Of a stretch of 64,000 bases of DNA, positions 45,501-62,624 are shown in pieces. Origin of the DNA: Carallia brachiata (Eukaryota > Streptophyta > Magnoliopsida > Malpighiales > Rhizophoraceae); contig JADCRB010000013.1 in the NCBI GenBank assembly GCA_021464245.1, positions 6,078,959 to 6,142,958 on the forward strand, given 5' to 3'. The position numbers and the translations under genes are program-made. Numbering within the stretch: the first letter of the stretch is position 1; each line of letters starts with the position of its first letter. The notes beneath the pieces are model-generated. The model saw only the letters and a program-made list of their open reading frames with translations. It searched no databases and had not been told where the DNA came from.

Positions 45501-46509
45501 ATACACTAGACTTACCAGAATCCAAAGAGACAATTGATGTTTCGTTTTTGTTTTCGTCTTTTTCCTCTCCCCTATATTGGCCTTTTCCACCCTAACGGCC
45601 TTTTCTAGACCATGAAACTTGTAATGAGGCTCTGTAATTATTAATGTTACTTATTGCTTTTAAAATTTAATTTGTGATCATTTTTTTTTTTGTCTTTATG
45701 GAGTGTTTGGTGTACTTTTTTTTAGAAAAAGAAAAAAAAGTAATCATTATTTTAATTTTTTATTTTATATTTTTTCTCTCAATTTTTTTAATTATTTAAA
45801 TAATTCATTTTTTTCATTATTAATTCTCTTATAGATTATTATTTTTATTATTTTTTTTTACACTTTATTCCTCATAACTTTCTTAATTTATTTAAATAAT
45901 TTATTTTTTTGCAAATTATTTTTTCTTTCCCCACATTTTCATAACACAACAAGCACAAACTTAATGATATGTTTTTTTTTTAAGACATTAATTTGTGATT
46001 ATTTTTTTAATTTATAATTGAAAATTACTCTAGTTCAATTTTTATTATTAAATTATATAAACATTAGTTAAAAAATTAATTTTGATTTTGATTCTTAATT
46101 TAATCAAACAACAGTTTAATTCTCAAATAAATTAAACATGTTAAAATTTTAGTTATTTTAATTTTAATTCTGATTCTAAACTATAAATCCAACGGCCTCT
46201 AAAATATAAAATGAACATTACTTCATAAGTGTAAGTTAAGAAACACCAATAAATACATAATTTATTCAACATCTAAAATTTATCTTTTTTAATTTTTAAA
46301 ATTTAACCAGGGTCTATGCCACTGTAATTTATTTTAATTACACTTAATTTACATCCAATAAGTATCTCTTAAATAAAAAAAGGTAACGTTTTGTAAAAAA
46401 TTTAATCATTTTATGCCCCACTCCACTCCTACAGTCCCACTCCCTCTCTGTTATCATCATTTTTTTTTTTTAGGCTTTTTTCCTGTGGTCTAATGCACAC
46501 TTTCATCAC
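42575..46509. other. AT-rich intergenic DNA, no gene recognised
   Basis: About 3.9 kb, very AT-rich at 42,770-43,680 and 45,640-46,400. A GGGGGTGTTTGTTTAAGG phrase at about 44,820 resembles one end of a hAT-type MITE, but no matching second end was found. No splice-supported coding text was seen. Confidence 0.5.
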
Positions 46510-47265
46510 ATGGCCTCATCATCTCTTTACTCCACTCTATCCTCATCTCCGATTTTCCTACCTCAAAAGCCCATTTCTAAAACCCTAACCACCGCCGCTA
46601 GGACCACCGCCTCCACCACCACAACCACCCACGCCGTTCTCATTCGATGCAGTTCACGCTCCAACCGTGGACCTCTTGTGAAAGGCCGAATCTTGAGCAC
46701 TGAAGCCATCCTCGCTCTCCAATCGCTTAAACGTGCTCACGCCAAATCATCCTCATCGTCGCCGTCTTCGTCGTTCGACCTCAGCAATCTATCGCGCCTG
46801 ATTAAATCGGACCTAATCGCGGTCCTCCGCGAGCTCCTCCGCCAGAACCTGCCGTCCCTCGCGCTCCACGTTCTCTCCGTCGTCCGATCAGAATACCCTG
46901 GCCAGATTGACTTGAACCTCTACGCTGACGTCATCTCCTGTCTCTCGAAAAACGGCTTGGTCGGCGAGATCGACCGGCTGATTGCGGAACTGGAAGGAGT
47001 CGGGTGCGGTGGGGTGCAGTGGGAGAGTGATAAGGGGCTGATGAGAGTTCTGAGGGGCGTGATTGAGGCTGGGAGCAGGGAGTCGACGGTCAGGATTTGT
47101 GCGTTGATGAGGAGGTGTGGGTGTGGGGACACGTGGTCGGCTGACGAATACGTGGTTAAGGTTTTAAGCAGAGGGTTAAGGAAGATGGGTGAGCAAAAGC
47201 TGGCTGGAGAGGTAGAGGAGGAATTCGGTGGGCTTTCTAGGGGCATTTCGGTGAAATTGAAATAA
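46510..47265 (+). CDS. THA8L: THA8-like chloroplast protein (small PPR-like RNA-binding family)
   Basis: A single-exon gene of 251 residues. Residues 1-50 are rich in Ser, Thr and Ala with few acids, a typical transit peptide. The hallmark of the THA8 family follows: NRGPLVKGRILSTEAILALQ with LKRAHA. The rest is alpha-helical PPR-like sequence, with LSRLIKSDLIAVLRELLRQN, LYADVISCLSKNGLVGEID, and a C-terminal helix pair near YVVKVLSRGLRKMGEQKLAG. The founding member is needed for splicing of specific chloroplast introns; the same type of role here is inferred, with the target unknown. The length is slightly above THA8 (about 220). The coding part is far richer in GC than its flanks. The reading frame is intact. 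It lies between cytosolic PGK and GAPCp. Confidence 0.85.
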   Translation: MASSSLYSTLSSSPIFLPQKPISKTLTTAARTTASTTTTTHAVLIRCSSRSNRGPLVKGRILSTEAILALQSLKRAHAKSSSSSPSSSFDLSNLSRLIKSDLIAVLRELLRQNLPSLALHVLSVVRSEYPGQIDLNLYADVISCLSKNGLVGEIDRLIAELEGVGCGGVQWESDKGLMRVLRGVIEAGSRESTVRICALMRRCGCGDTWSADEYVVKVLSRGLRKMGEQKLAGEVEEEFGGLSRGISVKLK

Positions 47266-49013
47266 TGACTTTTTTTTTTATTATTAATGGTAATGTATCA
47301 CAACACTTCGGTTGATTTGTACTTTTCTTTTTGAGAAACGGTTGATTTGTACTTTACTAATACAATTTGTATATTTCTCCAATTCAATCATTGTTTTTTT
47401 GTATTTTTTTTTTGTGAACTCTTCAATTTAATCCGTAAAAAAAATTGGATGTTGTAGTTATCTTGGGACATCTCAATTATTTCCAAAGTTTTGATATGCT
47501 CCTTTTTCTTTTTTCTTCTTTTTAATATAAATGGAAATCAACAGTAATACTATACAATTAGATTTATGTTTAGTCTTAATAAATATTTTAACAAAAATTT
47601 AAATACATAATTTATATTAATAACAAAATTTGTTAATTACTAGATTACAATGGTTAATAAATTGCCTTTTTTGGCCTTGTTTTTTTTTTTTTTTTTTTGG
47701 TTCTTAAGTTGAACAGATGCAATTTTGTGTGACATTCGAACAGCCGATGGTCTTGTTCTTCCACGAAAGTGAGATATTGTATTCGCGACGAGTGGGTTGA
47801 AGCCCAATATGGATAAAAGCCAGAGCGACGTGCCCCATCAAGAATGTATGCTATCAACAAAACAACACAATCATCCTCTTATTGGCTCGGTGGCTTGGCA
47901 TTGACCGTGCTTGGGGTCAAGAGTTCGAGGTGTTGGTAGCACCAACAACAACCACCACCGGAGATGGACCAAAAAAGATGGAAAGAAAGAAGTATGCGTG
48001 GACACTGGACATCATATACATAAGCTCTGAATCCATTGGTCAAAGTACTAGACAGTTAATAATCAAAAAATTTTATAAGGATGATTGGGAGTTTGACACT
48101 TATGGACCAATTATTGTTGATTGCTTGAGTTTATTGAGATAACTTTAGTCATGTATTTTGCTTTCGTAAAGATAACAAATGTGTTAAGACTTCGTTGTAA
48201 ATATGAGAGTTCTGAGCATTAATGAGTTTCGCTTTTGCGAAAATCTCCTGCCGAAAATGAAGAGTCTTTTACTAGGGGATACTTTAGGGGTGATTGGATA
48301 ATAGGAATTTGGTTGGAAAAAAAATGATTAGAAAAGAAATTTATGAGAAAGAAAAGGAATAAATCTATTGTTTGGATAAGTGAAAAAATAAGAGAAAGAA
48401 AATAAATAAAAAATAAAATGATATATGTTGAATATAAAATAATCAACATATCCCTTAGTAGTAGTACAGAAATGCTCGAGATAACATTGAATGACTTAGT
48501 TGATGGGCTAAGAGTATTTAGGTACTTTTATGTTTCTTTTTTTTTTTTTTGAAATTTGTTACCTCAAAAAGTTGGGTGAGAGGACATCGATACTGTTGAA
48601 TTCATCATTTTCATGTAATTTTTACTAAACAGTAGAAAGTGCATTTATTTTTGTGCTTTTTTTTTTTTCTTTTCTTTTGGTTGTCAATCAGAGTGTTAGA
48701 GTTGCAACTCTTGGGGTAGTTAGATGGTCTCTTCATTTTTATTTTTTGTTTTGATGCCTTTTTACTCCTATTGTTATAAAAAAAAAGGTACTAAACATTT
48801 GTTTTTTTTTTTGGACGGAAAACATTTGTTGATTAAAAAAAAGTGCAAGACACTTCATTTTTTCTTATTTGGAATTTTGGGTTTGTTTAAGCAATTGTTT
48901 CAATGTTATTCTATTTATAATGTTGACGTCACTTTTCTAAGCAATATGATGATTATATTAAAGAGGAATATCTAGCTAACGACTAAAAAGTTAATCATCT
49001 GCTAGAAAAAAAA

Positions 49014-49050
<37 letters not shown>

Positions 49051-49676
49051 CCTGGATGAACCAAATAAAATTAATTTGGGTCACACATTGACATTGGTGG
49101 GCGGGAAGGAACACAGAAAGTAAAGTCAAAAGCAAAAGGAGGAAGGTGGGAGCATGTAACTCGTGAACAATGTGCATAAAACCAAACCCCTAATGGGGTC
49201 GGTGACAACAAGAAGGGTTAGACAGAGAAGCACGTGAGAGGGAGGCATAAGGCATTAGATTTGCATTTGATTTGTTCCCAACAAGCAATGCAACAACCCC
49301 AACCCCAACCAACCAGCAACGTGCTCTTCCTTGGAACTTGGAAACCTGGTGATGGTGGTGGTGGTGGTGGGTCTACTTGGATTTTTCGCCTGTCAACTGC
49401 CCCGAAAAGACAATTCTCTAGGATGGACCGCCCACCAGCCCCTACCACTTACCAAACTAAGTATTGCCAGCCACCCAACGCTTTGGCCTGCTGTTTGTTT
49501 GTTTTTTTTTTTTTATATAATTATGCTTCACCTTGATTAAGATTTGAATTTGAATTTTTAATTTTATAGACCATTTTAGTATTTAGAGTTCATTGGTTAT
49601 GTACTCAAAATGTGCAGGTTTGAACTGTGAACATTTTGCATTTTGAATTTTTTGTTTTTTTTCTTTTGAACTAAAC
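47266..49676. other. Intergenic DNA with weak SINE-like and simple repeats
   Basis: Near 47,883-47,945 a tRNA-like phrase (TTGGCTCGGTGGCTTGG, then AAGAGTTCGAGG) suggests a degenerate SINE head on the plus strand, without a defined tail. An (AT)n microsatellite lies at about 49,019-49,048 and a GGT-repeat at about 49,350-49,370. No gene is supported. Confidence 0.4.
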
Positions 49677-50010
49677 TTTTTTTTTTTTTTATGATAATGG
49701 CAGCAAGAAAAGAAGAAAAACTAGAAACAAGAAAGAAATGAATTAGCCGGGCAAGGACTGGCGACTCCAATCAAATCCCGATAAAGAAGCTTATGCATGC
49801 CTGGAGGAAGAGACTCGGATATCTGGCATTGGCTATTTGACGAGGCTCCCAAGTCAACAAGAAATTCAGCATAGAAATTCTCTTCTTGATGAAAATGTTG
49901 CAAACGATAATCTCATGGCCTTTTCAGAGAATTAAGGCATTCAGCAAGCAGAGGACGATAAATATCACATTCCCAACCAATTTTCGCAATCTTTTTGAAC
50001 CAAACATCTA
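49677..50010 (-). mobile_element. LINE remnant (RNase H end plus poly-A)
   Basis: The T-run at 49,677-49,690 is a poly-A tail on the minus strand. Upstream of it, in minus sense, the translation contains QHFHQEENFYAEFLVDLGAS and LPPGMHKLLYRDLIGVASP. This is the C-terminal pattern of the RNase H-like domain of plant non-LTR retrotransposons. A stop codon interrupts the frame between RP and DYRLQ. The copy is 5'-truncated and dead. Confidence 0.6.
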
Positions 50011-53000
50011 AATTCTACCTAAGAACGAGGGATCGTATCTCCAATTTTCGAACTAAACCCATTTCATTTTTATTGGTTTGTTTTGTGAACCGAAATTGAA
50101 TTAAAGTTTCGGTTAATTGAAATTAGTGAACAAAAAATTTTAACATTGACAGGTTGACAAGTAAAGTTTAATGAAAATTTCTTAAAATTTCAATTGAACT
50201 TAAAACAAGCACAATTGGTATGTAATTTTTAAAAAATTTCACGATTATTGTTAAATGTAAGAGAAATAGGTGATTATGTATTATATATAATAACAATTTA
50301 ATGACATTTTTACAAGTAATAATTTTTAGGATTGTTGGAATAAAAAATATAAATCATATGAAATAGAGTTGCACTTCAGTTTGAATAACATAATGTTGTT
50401 AATTATAATATTTAGTATTATTAAAACAGAAATCCTATATGTAAAACGTGTTCGGTTAACCTCTATTTTTCAAACTACAATCCCCCTTGTTTTAATCTGG
50501 TAACAATAAGATTAACCGCATCAATGAATCATTTTTTATTGTTTCGATCAATCAAATATGAAACTCAATTCAATTGACTATAATTTTAGTTTAATTCCTT
50601 ATAGTTCAGTTAATTAACTAAATTATTTTATACCACAAAGGTTTGAGATCGACCAAACTTTTTTTCGTTCCATGTCTAGGGGGGATTTAACATAGGAGTC
50701 AACTTGCCGTAAGTTATTTGGGAACAATAATTGATGTTTGAAATCGTTTTATGATTTTTTTTTATCGTCAATATAGTCAACGTTACATAATTAGATTGAT
50801 TTTGCTGTGTAACTCTATAAGAGTGTAATTTTTTTTAATTATTTATTCCTTTTATTGACTTCAATATACTTCTTAACTTTAATTTGTGGACGTTTCTTTA
50901 ATCCTTAAAAAAAAAACAACAATATTTAAAAAAAAAAAAACATGAAATGGAACATTGATTAGATTGAGTAGGCGCAAAACAAAAAATTTCAACGTAGGCA
51001 AGAAAAAATTCTTGTAGGAGAGAATTTATGAACTCCTCATAATTTATTGACATAGGTTTTTTTTTTTCTGGTCCATATTTAACACAATATATCTGCTACG
51101 TCCCACAAAGCAAAGCATTTATATTGTTTCGGAAACGTATTTATGGAGTGTCCCTTTCGCTTAAAAGTCTCTTGTCGTTTATTATATTTTTTTTCCAAAA
51201 ATAAATAAACAGGGCGGTACATTATAGATCTATTAAATAAGATTCCGTGAAATCACCAACGTTAAGTATGCCGGATTATCTGCACTGTTAGAGAAATTTT
51301 CGAAAAAAAAAGTTGTATCATTTAGTTAATTTTAATAATTATAGAAATGCGTATATTAATAAAAAAATATGTTGAAAAATTGTATTTATTGACAAAAAAA
51401 TACGTTGAAGAGTTGTATCTATTGGATTTAAACGACGCGTTACTAGGTCAAATAATTACCTTATTATTTTTCTTATAAATATGTGAATTGACCATTCACA
51501 TAGATATTAAGAAGATAGAAAAATTCACACACTTTTTGTTAGTAATTTTAAATATTACAACAATTTCTCAAGAACTCGATTTCAACATTGTAACCTACAG
51601 TTGAGTGTACTTCATTTTTATCCTATGAGAGAGTTTGTATTATACTTCTATTACAATTTAGTGAGGGTGAATTTTATCTTAAAAAAAATGATATTGTTAT
51701 ACAACTTAAAACAATTCTTTCATATTCCGATCTTACCATCTTTCTTATTCCAACATGCACTAAACACGTGAGAGAATAAATCTTAAGGCCCAACGAGATT
51801 GGATCATTCAAAATTTAATAAAATTTATGTATATTTAATTTTATTATTTAATTTAGCACGATTTTAAATAAGTAATTTTTTCATATTAAAACTAAAAATG
51901 GTTTTGTTTCCCTCGGTCTCAAGTTTGAAACTCATGTATGCTATGTGTTTTCCGACTCCTGAAAATTCTTTAGGATCTATCACTGTTGGTGCGTAGCTTC
52001 TAGGCACAAATTGTAGCAGCAGTGATCCGAGTTTTTAATTTTAATTTTGAGAGTAATAATATATATTGTAAAAATTAATTTTTAATACTGTTAAACTAAA
52101 AAAAATTGATAATTTTTTATAATTATAAATTTTAAAATATTTTATAATATAATATTCATGATATATATTATTATTTTAATTTTAAAATATAAATTATTGT
52201 TCCCACAAACCCAAAAAAAAAAAAAACAAACACCGTTGGATACTTATGATATCATGTGTAACGTAATCAATGTTCAATGCTATAGCATGAGTATAACATC
52301 CATTGATAGCAATCCCATAAATTGCGAGACCACCACTAGCCTCTGCTGAACATTATATAACCTATCAATTGTCACTCATTGTGAATGATTACTTATAAGA
52401 TTGGAGTTGACACATATCACCTGCGCAGAGACAAAATTTTTGGAGGGAGAATGTCTACAATAAATGTTTTAATTTCCAGTTAGAGATTAAGCAAATAAAT
52501 GGAGAAATAATAGTTAATATCATAATAGTCAATTAGTTAGCTGTGGTTTATATTTAATTTCTCATACATATTATTCAATAAAGGATATTTTTATTTTTAG
52601 TTTGTTTATACGTTTATTATTTAATTTTGAAAATAAAATTTTTGAAATAAATATACTTTATAAAGAAAATTATGATAAATAACATAATTTTAAAATATTT
52701 ATTACATCAAAACATTACTTTAAAACTATTCATAGTGAATACATTACTACAAAAGACTTGCACATATTATATTCCAAATAATGAGGTAGTGGTGATGTGA
52801 TAACACAAGCTTTAATCAGCATTCATTCTTATAGAATATATGATGGAATGTCAAGAATTGATGCTTGATGGTTAGGCGTTGATGTGAAGAAATATATTCT
52901 AAATGTTGGCTTTAATTTTTTGCTTTGAATACGGTAGTTGGACCTTAAACATGGATAACACGTCTAACTTCTATACGCAGTTTGTGCCATCATGAGAGAT

Positions 53001-54450
53001 TTTTGGATAATGACCAAAAAAAAAAAAAAGATTTTTGGATAAATTTATGCTTTAATGTACCTGCATTTGTAAATATTTTACGATAGTTCCTCATTGTTTC
53101 CTCCCCAAAAACAAACAAACTCATTTCTTCTTATAAAATGCTATTATATATATATATGACTACTCACAAGATAAAAAAAATAACAAATTATCAAGCTCTT
53201 TGGACTCAAGAATGACTTTTTAGATTTTTCTTCAATTTTGGTTTTTTTAACACAAAAATGGAACACTTATGTTAGCTTAAATGGAGAACATATTTTTTAT
53301 GGCAGGGGAGAGATCAAAAATCAATTTTCTTCTCCTCTCTTCACCTCTACATTAAGTAATGGATTTAGTTGGACTGTGAAAGTGATAAACATCCCCTTCA
53401 CAGTGTCTTGGACCTGTAGTCCTCTTCTCCGCTAACTTTATTGGGATGCAAGTTATTACTTAAACTGTAATTATCTATTGATATTTTTATTTATTTTTTT
53501 ATTCACTTTATGGTTTCCTTCAATTTCAAAAAAAGAGATGATATTAAATTCCATGCATTTCAAATTTGTTTTCTATAAAAAAAAAAGTTTATATTAGAAA
53601 AAGGTTCAATATTAAGTCAAATTTATAGTTACACAAGAATTTATAATGAAGTTCTCACATTAGACGGTGCTTACCTTACATTAACTAATTTTGACATTAG
53701 TAGTGTATTCTTAGAATGTTTTCTATTTGTTGATAAATCGAGTTAATTATGTACTTTCTAATTATTAAAATTAATTAAAAATTTAGAATAAATACAACCG
53801 TGTGCCAAAAGAAAAAGGTACCAAAAAAAAAAAAAAAAGAACAAACGGGAAAAACCAACCTCCAACGGGAAAGCGAGACAGACAAAGGCCACTAGTGGGG
53901 CCAAAAGCAAAATTGATAGCTCGACCGGGATGGGGTTTATACGGGAGGGAGCAAGAGAGAAAGAAGAGTTAGTGAAATTTATATTTTATTTATTTTTAAA
54001 AGTTAATATTATGTATAATTTAATTTAATGTGTAATATACTTAAATATAGAGATAATAAGTTTTTGTATATATAAATTAAAGGTTGACGCGTAAAATATA
54101 TCATGTATATAAAAATATATCATACATAATGATTAATATTTTTTTTAACAAATATAATTAATTTGAATACATAATAAATATAATTTTAATATAATGTAAA
54201 TGAGTGCCGTGTATTAATAGAAGTTAGAGATTAAAAGAAGTATTAATAATATAATAATATTAAATATTTATACAATAATATTAATAAAATATATTATAAA
54301 AAATTATAATATTATTTTTATTATAAAAATTAATACTGTTATAAAAATATTTCTTTTATTTTATTATTGGTACTTTTATATCCTCTTCATTCGAATCTCT
54401 CATCGTTTTTTAATATAAATAATTTTTTAAAAAATGAAATGGTCTTTACA
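50010..54450. other. AT-rich intergenic DNA, no gene recognised
   Basis: About 4.4 kb of AT-rich sequence with many A/T runs. No open frame with splice support, no RNA gene and no bounded transposon were recognised. Confidence 0.5.
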
Positions 54451-54740
54451 TGTGATTTATCCGTCCGGATGTCAAATCTACTGACAACGAGTAAAAGATC
54501 CGGAAATGGGCACTGGCAGCTCCGACGTGGTTTTCGAGGACCATCTCAGCTCACGAGCGGACCACGCGACCAATCCATCCGCGTGAGTCATGCGTACATA
54601 CATACACCTGTAACCGTACTCTTCTAGAAATCTCTGTTAGTCTACCGTCCGTCTCATGGAAATCCTCCTCGAAGGACCAGTCGCAAAACCACGGGGTCCC
54701 ACGGCATAAGAGGATCGGACGCCTCGACGATGTACCGTAC
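54450..54740. other. GC-rich block upstream of GAPCp, function unknown
   Basis: This 290-bp block stands out from the AT-rich flanks by GC content and many CpG dinucleotides (for example GCTCCGACGTGG, GGACCACGCGACC, CGGACGCCTCGACG). It lacks splice-supported coding text and Pol III elements. It lies 420-700 bp before the GAPCp start, so it could be an upstream promoter region. Confidence 0.35.
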
Positions 54741-54924
54741 GGATGATCGAAAATTACAAAGGATGCGAGCTCACGTACATTACATTCCACAGTATCAAAA
54801 TCTCCATGACAGAATCATAAGAACCTCCGCCCCCACACCACCCCATTTTCTGAGTTTTATAAAAAAAAAAACAAAATAAATAAAATAAAAAATAAAACCT
54901 GATAAATTTGAGAGTTGCGTTGCG

Positions 54925-54932
54925 TATAAATA
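54925..54932 (+). promoter_or_regulatory. TATA box of GAPCp
   Basis: TATAAATA lies 232 bp before the ATG at 55,157. Transcription would start near 54,957, leaving a 5' UTR of about 200 nt that includes a (GA)n tract at 55,107-55,127. Confidence 0.6.
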
Positions 54933-55156
54933 AAAAGCACACAAAGCGAAAGAAAGATCAAATTCTTTTTTCTTCGTCTCGAAAAGCCACTGCCAAATAG
55001 TCCGTTGAAAGTACTGTTTGGTGGTGGTGGTGCCGTGGTGGTGGAGATCATTATACATAACATTAAAAAATAAAATAAAAATCAAAGCATAATATTAGTT
55101 ATAGAGAAAAAGAGAGAGAGAGAGAGGGATTCGGAGGATTGCTAGCTAACCGATCA

Positions 55157-59555
<4,399 letters not shown>

Positions 59556-60220
59556 CCTAATGAAGAGTTTCCACAACCAAGAAGTTTTTTTGTGGCCAAG
59601 GCTGCGAATTTTATCATGCCTACAAGAATGTGTCCTTGATAGAGTAGTCACAAAATTTAATAGCGTTTTGGAATTTTGTCTGCATGGCTTTCCTCGGCAA
59701 AATGAACTCCAATAGGCCTGGTGCAGGTCTGAAATAATAATGTTGTATTCGACCAATGCTGGTCAGTGTAGTTGTAATACACCTCTGTTTTGACTGTTTA
59801 ATTATAGAAATGAATTCTCTATTCCTTTTTTCCCCTTGCACATGGGGCATATGTGCAAAAGTTGCTAAAATCCAACTTGGCTTAACTCAAGTTGACTAAA
59901 AAGGAAGGCCTAGAAAACGGTGTGCGATTGGTTCTGGGCAGCCCGAAGTGAGAGAGCGCTGTGCTTCTTCTTGCGAAAAGATTGGTGGGTGGTTTTGTAG
60001 AGGAAGGTGAAGGAGCAAAAGAAATTTGATTTGGGCCTGTTCTGGTGGTGGTCCTTTATTTATTTATTTATTTTTTTGGTGTGTTCGAGGCGATATATAA
60101 TATGATATTCAAAAGCATTCAACTTTGAAAAAACAAGAGTCAAGCAAGCAAAAAACTGAAGAGATTCAGAGAGTTGAAAACAAATCACTACCTCGAGAGC
60201 CAAAGGCTTGCATGCAACAC
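59556..60220. other. GAPCp 3' UTR and spacer
   Basis: The first 280 or so bases are presumably 3' UTR (AATAATGTTGTATTC near 59,736). No further gene is recognised. Confidence 0.45.
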
Positions 60221-60235
60221 GAGACCCTTTTTGGG

Positions 60236-60668
60236 TCTCCTGTAAAAGGGTCTCCTGTTGCTGAGCTACTTGGCATTAGACGTGGACTTGAGTTGGCGTG
60301 CAAATTGGGTCATCGGCGAGTCCTTCTCGAAACTGATTCCTTGGAAGCCTTGCAGTTGATCACTACCGGTGCAACTTTGGCTCATCCCCCTGCCCTACTA
60401 CTCGAGAATATTAGAGTTTGTGTGCAGGATGTTAGTAAGTTCAGTTGGCTCACATTTGAGGGAAGGGAATGCCTGTGCTGATTAGCTCCCCAAATTGGGT
60501 GTTTAGGTTGCTAGCGACGAAGTGCTTTTACCTCATCATCTCTCAAGTCTACAGTTGCTTCTGGAAGGCGATAGGCATGGGGCTGTTTTCCCCCATCGCT
60601 AGTGGGTTTTCCGTTTGTTTTTACTTTTTTACTTTTTTGTTATTATCTGATTAAAAAAAAAAAAACAG
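60236..60668 (+). mobile_element. 5'-truncated LINE with RNase H fragment and target duplication
   Basis: A translated stretch reads AELLGIRRGLELACKLGHRR and LLETDSLEALQLI, the core of the RNase H-like domain of plant non-LTR elements. The conserved EGNACAD that should follow is reached only by a frame shift and is followed by TAG. The element ends in an A-run (60,652-60,665). The flanking repeats GAGACCCTTTTTGGG (60,221-60,235) and GAGACCCTTTTGGGG (60,669-60,683) match at 14 of 15 positions. This is a dead, 5'-truncated insertion. Confidence 0.8.
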
Positions 60669-60683
60669 GAGACCCTTTTGGGG

Positions 60684-62420
60684 AGAGGAAGGGGGTGAGT
60701 GTGAGTGAAAGCTTGCAACTGCCCTTAACTAGGATGAGATGAGGCGCCGCTGAGGCAGTTTAATTTCTGTCTTCTCTTTGTTTACTTGTTTTTATTTTTT
60801 GTTGGTATTTTGGTCTATAAAGAATATGACAGTCTGTTGTTAAGAGGAAAGCAGCTTAGGAAGAAGACTGAGATTTGAATTTTAAATTAAAAACTTACTT
60901 GGTTACTTTTAATGATGAAAGCCCGACCCATAACAAAAAGGAACAGCCCGTTTGAAAAAGGGCTTTCTAGAGCACCGAGGAGTAAAGAATTCCTCTGTTT
61001 TTTTATGACCATGATGTGTGGTTGATTTGATTACTTTGAGAATGTCCGAATTCCAGTGCCTAGATTGTCTGCACTAATACATTAATACTTCAGAGTTGCT
61101 TGGCATTATGTGCTTGCTTCCTGCTATTAAGGAGAGGGAAATGATTATCGTACAACACAAACTAGAAACATATTTTTGAGGCGATTTCCATTGCGAGATC
61201 ATGAAGCACCTTGGGGAAATTCTCATTTGAAAGTGCATGTTCATGGGCTACCATTTGTTGGCACTGTTCAAAACTGCTACCACTACAAAATTTTGATGTT
61301 CTAATTAAGACATGTTGACATCTAATTGATCTCGTATAACATGTTGCTACAGGGGACCAGTTTGGTTAAGAGAGACTCCATTAAGCTTTCTTACTAGCAT
61401 CTGCAAGCAGAACTCGTGCCAGATCAGATTCCAACCAAACCATTAACACCTGCAAATAAAGAAAGACAACAACTCTGTATCATGGGTTGAATTGTATATG
61501 CTTGAAACACCTGGGAAAACATAAGAATAATAGGGAATTTGTTTGCTCTTGAGATATGTTATGAATATCTCATTGATTTCTTTTGACTTAATTTTTTTTT
61601 ATTTTGTATATCTCTTCCTGTATATATTATTGTACCCTCTTACGATTCAATACATCCAGAAATTATTCTCATTATTTCCGTCCTCTCTTACTTTTGTCAC
61701 ATAAATCTAAGGACACTTTGAAAGAAAACTGGCAACCATTCCTCCATCATGCTATCGAAATACAACAATTTGAACAGAGAGGCCACCAGAAACCATGTAA
61801 ATGAAATTCCACAATTAATCCCTTTCTCATGATTAATGATTGTTCAAGATGACTTGAATAAATATCAAAAGCTTTTATTTTTCTGAAAATGTCATTGAGT
61901 GTGTCCCAAAATATCAAACAATGACACAAAGTATTCAATTAATAAATAAATTTACAAAAGGTATTTGATCCGGAGAAATTCTGGGAATGTAGATTGGGCC
62001 ACCGAGGGGTGAGAATCAGGGTGAGTCTCGTGACCTATAAGACAAGACATGACTACGAATGTCAAGATGGGACCTTGCGTTAACTTTCTTGTCTAAGTCA
62101 ACAATGGGTATAAGATGAGAATTGAGGTATCTAAAAGGATATGAAGTGATTACCTTATAAGTTGTTTTGAAGGACTCTCGTAACGGTTGTACTAAAGGGC
62201 AATGTGTCCTACTTGATTTGTGGAATCTGAGATTTTTGGGTGGGACCTGAGATCTTCATGGAGATTTCCTTATTATGGGATGAGTTTTAGCTTTAAAGAT
62301 TTGGGCCTAGTACTTATTAGTATTCAATTAGTTTTTATAAATTTACCCTCTTTAACTTTAAATTACATAAACTGACAAAAATATAAGAAAACATTAATCA
62401 TTCATTAAAATGCAAGCTTA
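60684..62420. other. Intergenic DNA, mostly unrecognised
   Basis: Apart from the possible orphan exon at 61,381-61,449, nothing was recognised. The sequence has no splice-supported reading frame. Confidence 0.4.
61381..61449 (-). other. Possible orphan terminal exon
   Basis: On the minus strand the acceptor TTTATTTGCAG opens a 23-codon frame reading VLMVWLESDLARVLLADASK, then KA and TAA. The frame is in phase 0 and its composition is protein-like. No upstream exons were found on the same strand in the next kilobases, so this may be a gene relic or chance. Confidence 0.3.
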
Positions 62421-62424
62421 ATGT

Positions 62425-62622
62425 TCACGAGGGTGAGCTCAACGGTTAAGGGTCTGATTCTTGACGTGCTTCATCATGAGTTTCAATTCTTCTGACTATT
62501 GTTAGAGCCCTTTATAAATAGATGATACATAAATTATTGTAAACTCAACTTTAGTAGTTATAGACACTCGGAATCCTCTTCTACTCGTAGTAAACTTTTG
62601 TAAACCAAAAAAGAGAAAAAAA
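62425..62622 (+). mobile_element. tRNA-derived SINE-like element
   Basis: It begins with GGGTGAGCTCAACGGTTAAG (A-box-like), has GAGTTTCAATTC (weak B-box-like) about 50 bp later, and ends in a purine-rich A tail (AAAAAAGAGAAAAAAAAA). No clear target duplication, so ends are approximate. Confidence 0.45.
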
Positions 62623-62624
62623 AA

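Noticed and set aside
47882..48142. 86-codon ORF after the THA8-like gene
   Set aside because: It starts in a SINE-like tRNA phrase and has no recognisable domain or codon bias.
60125..60481. 118-codon ORF as a host gene
   Set aside because: The recognisable part is a retrotransposon RNase H fragment, and the target duplication shows it is an insertion.
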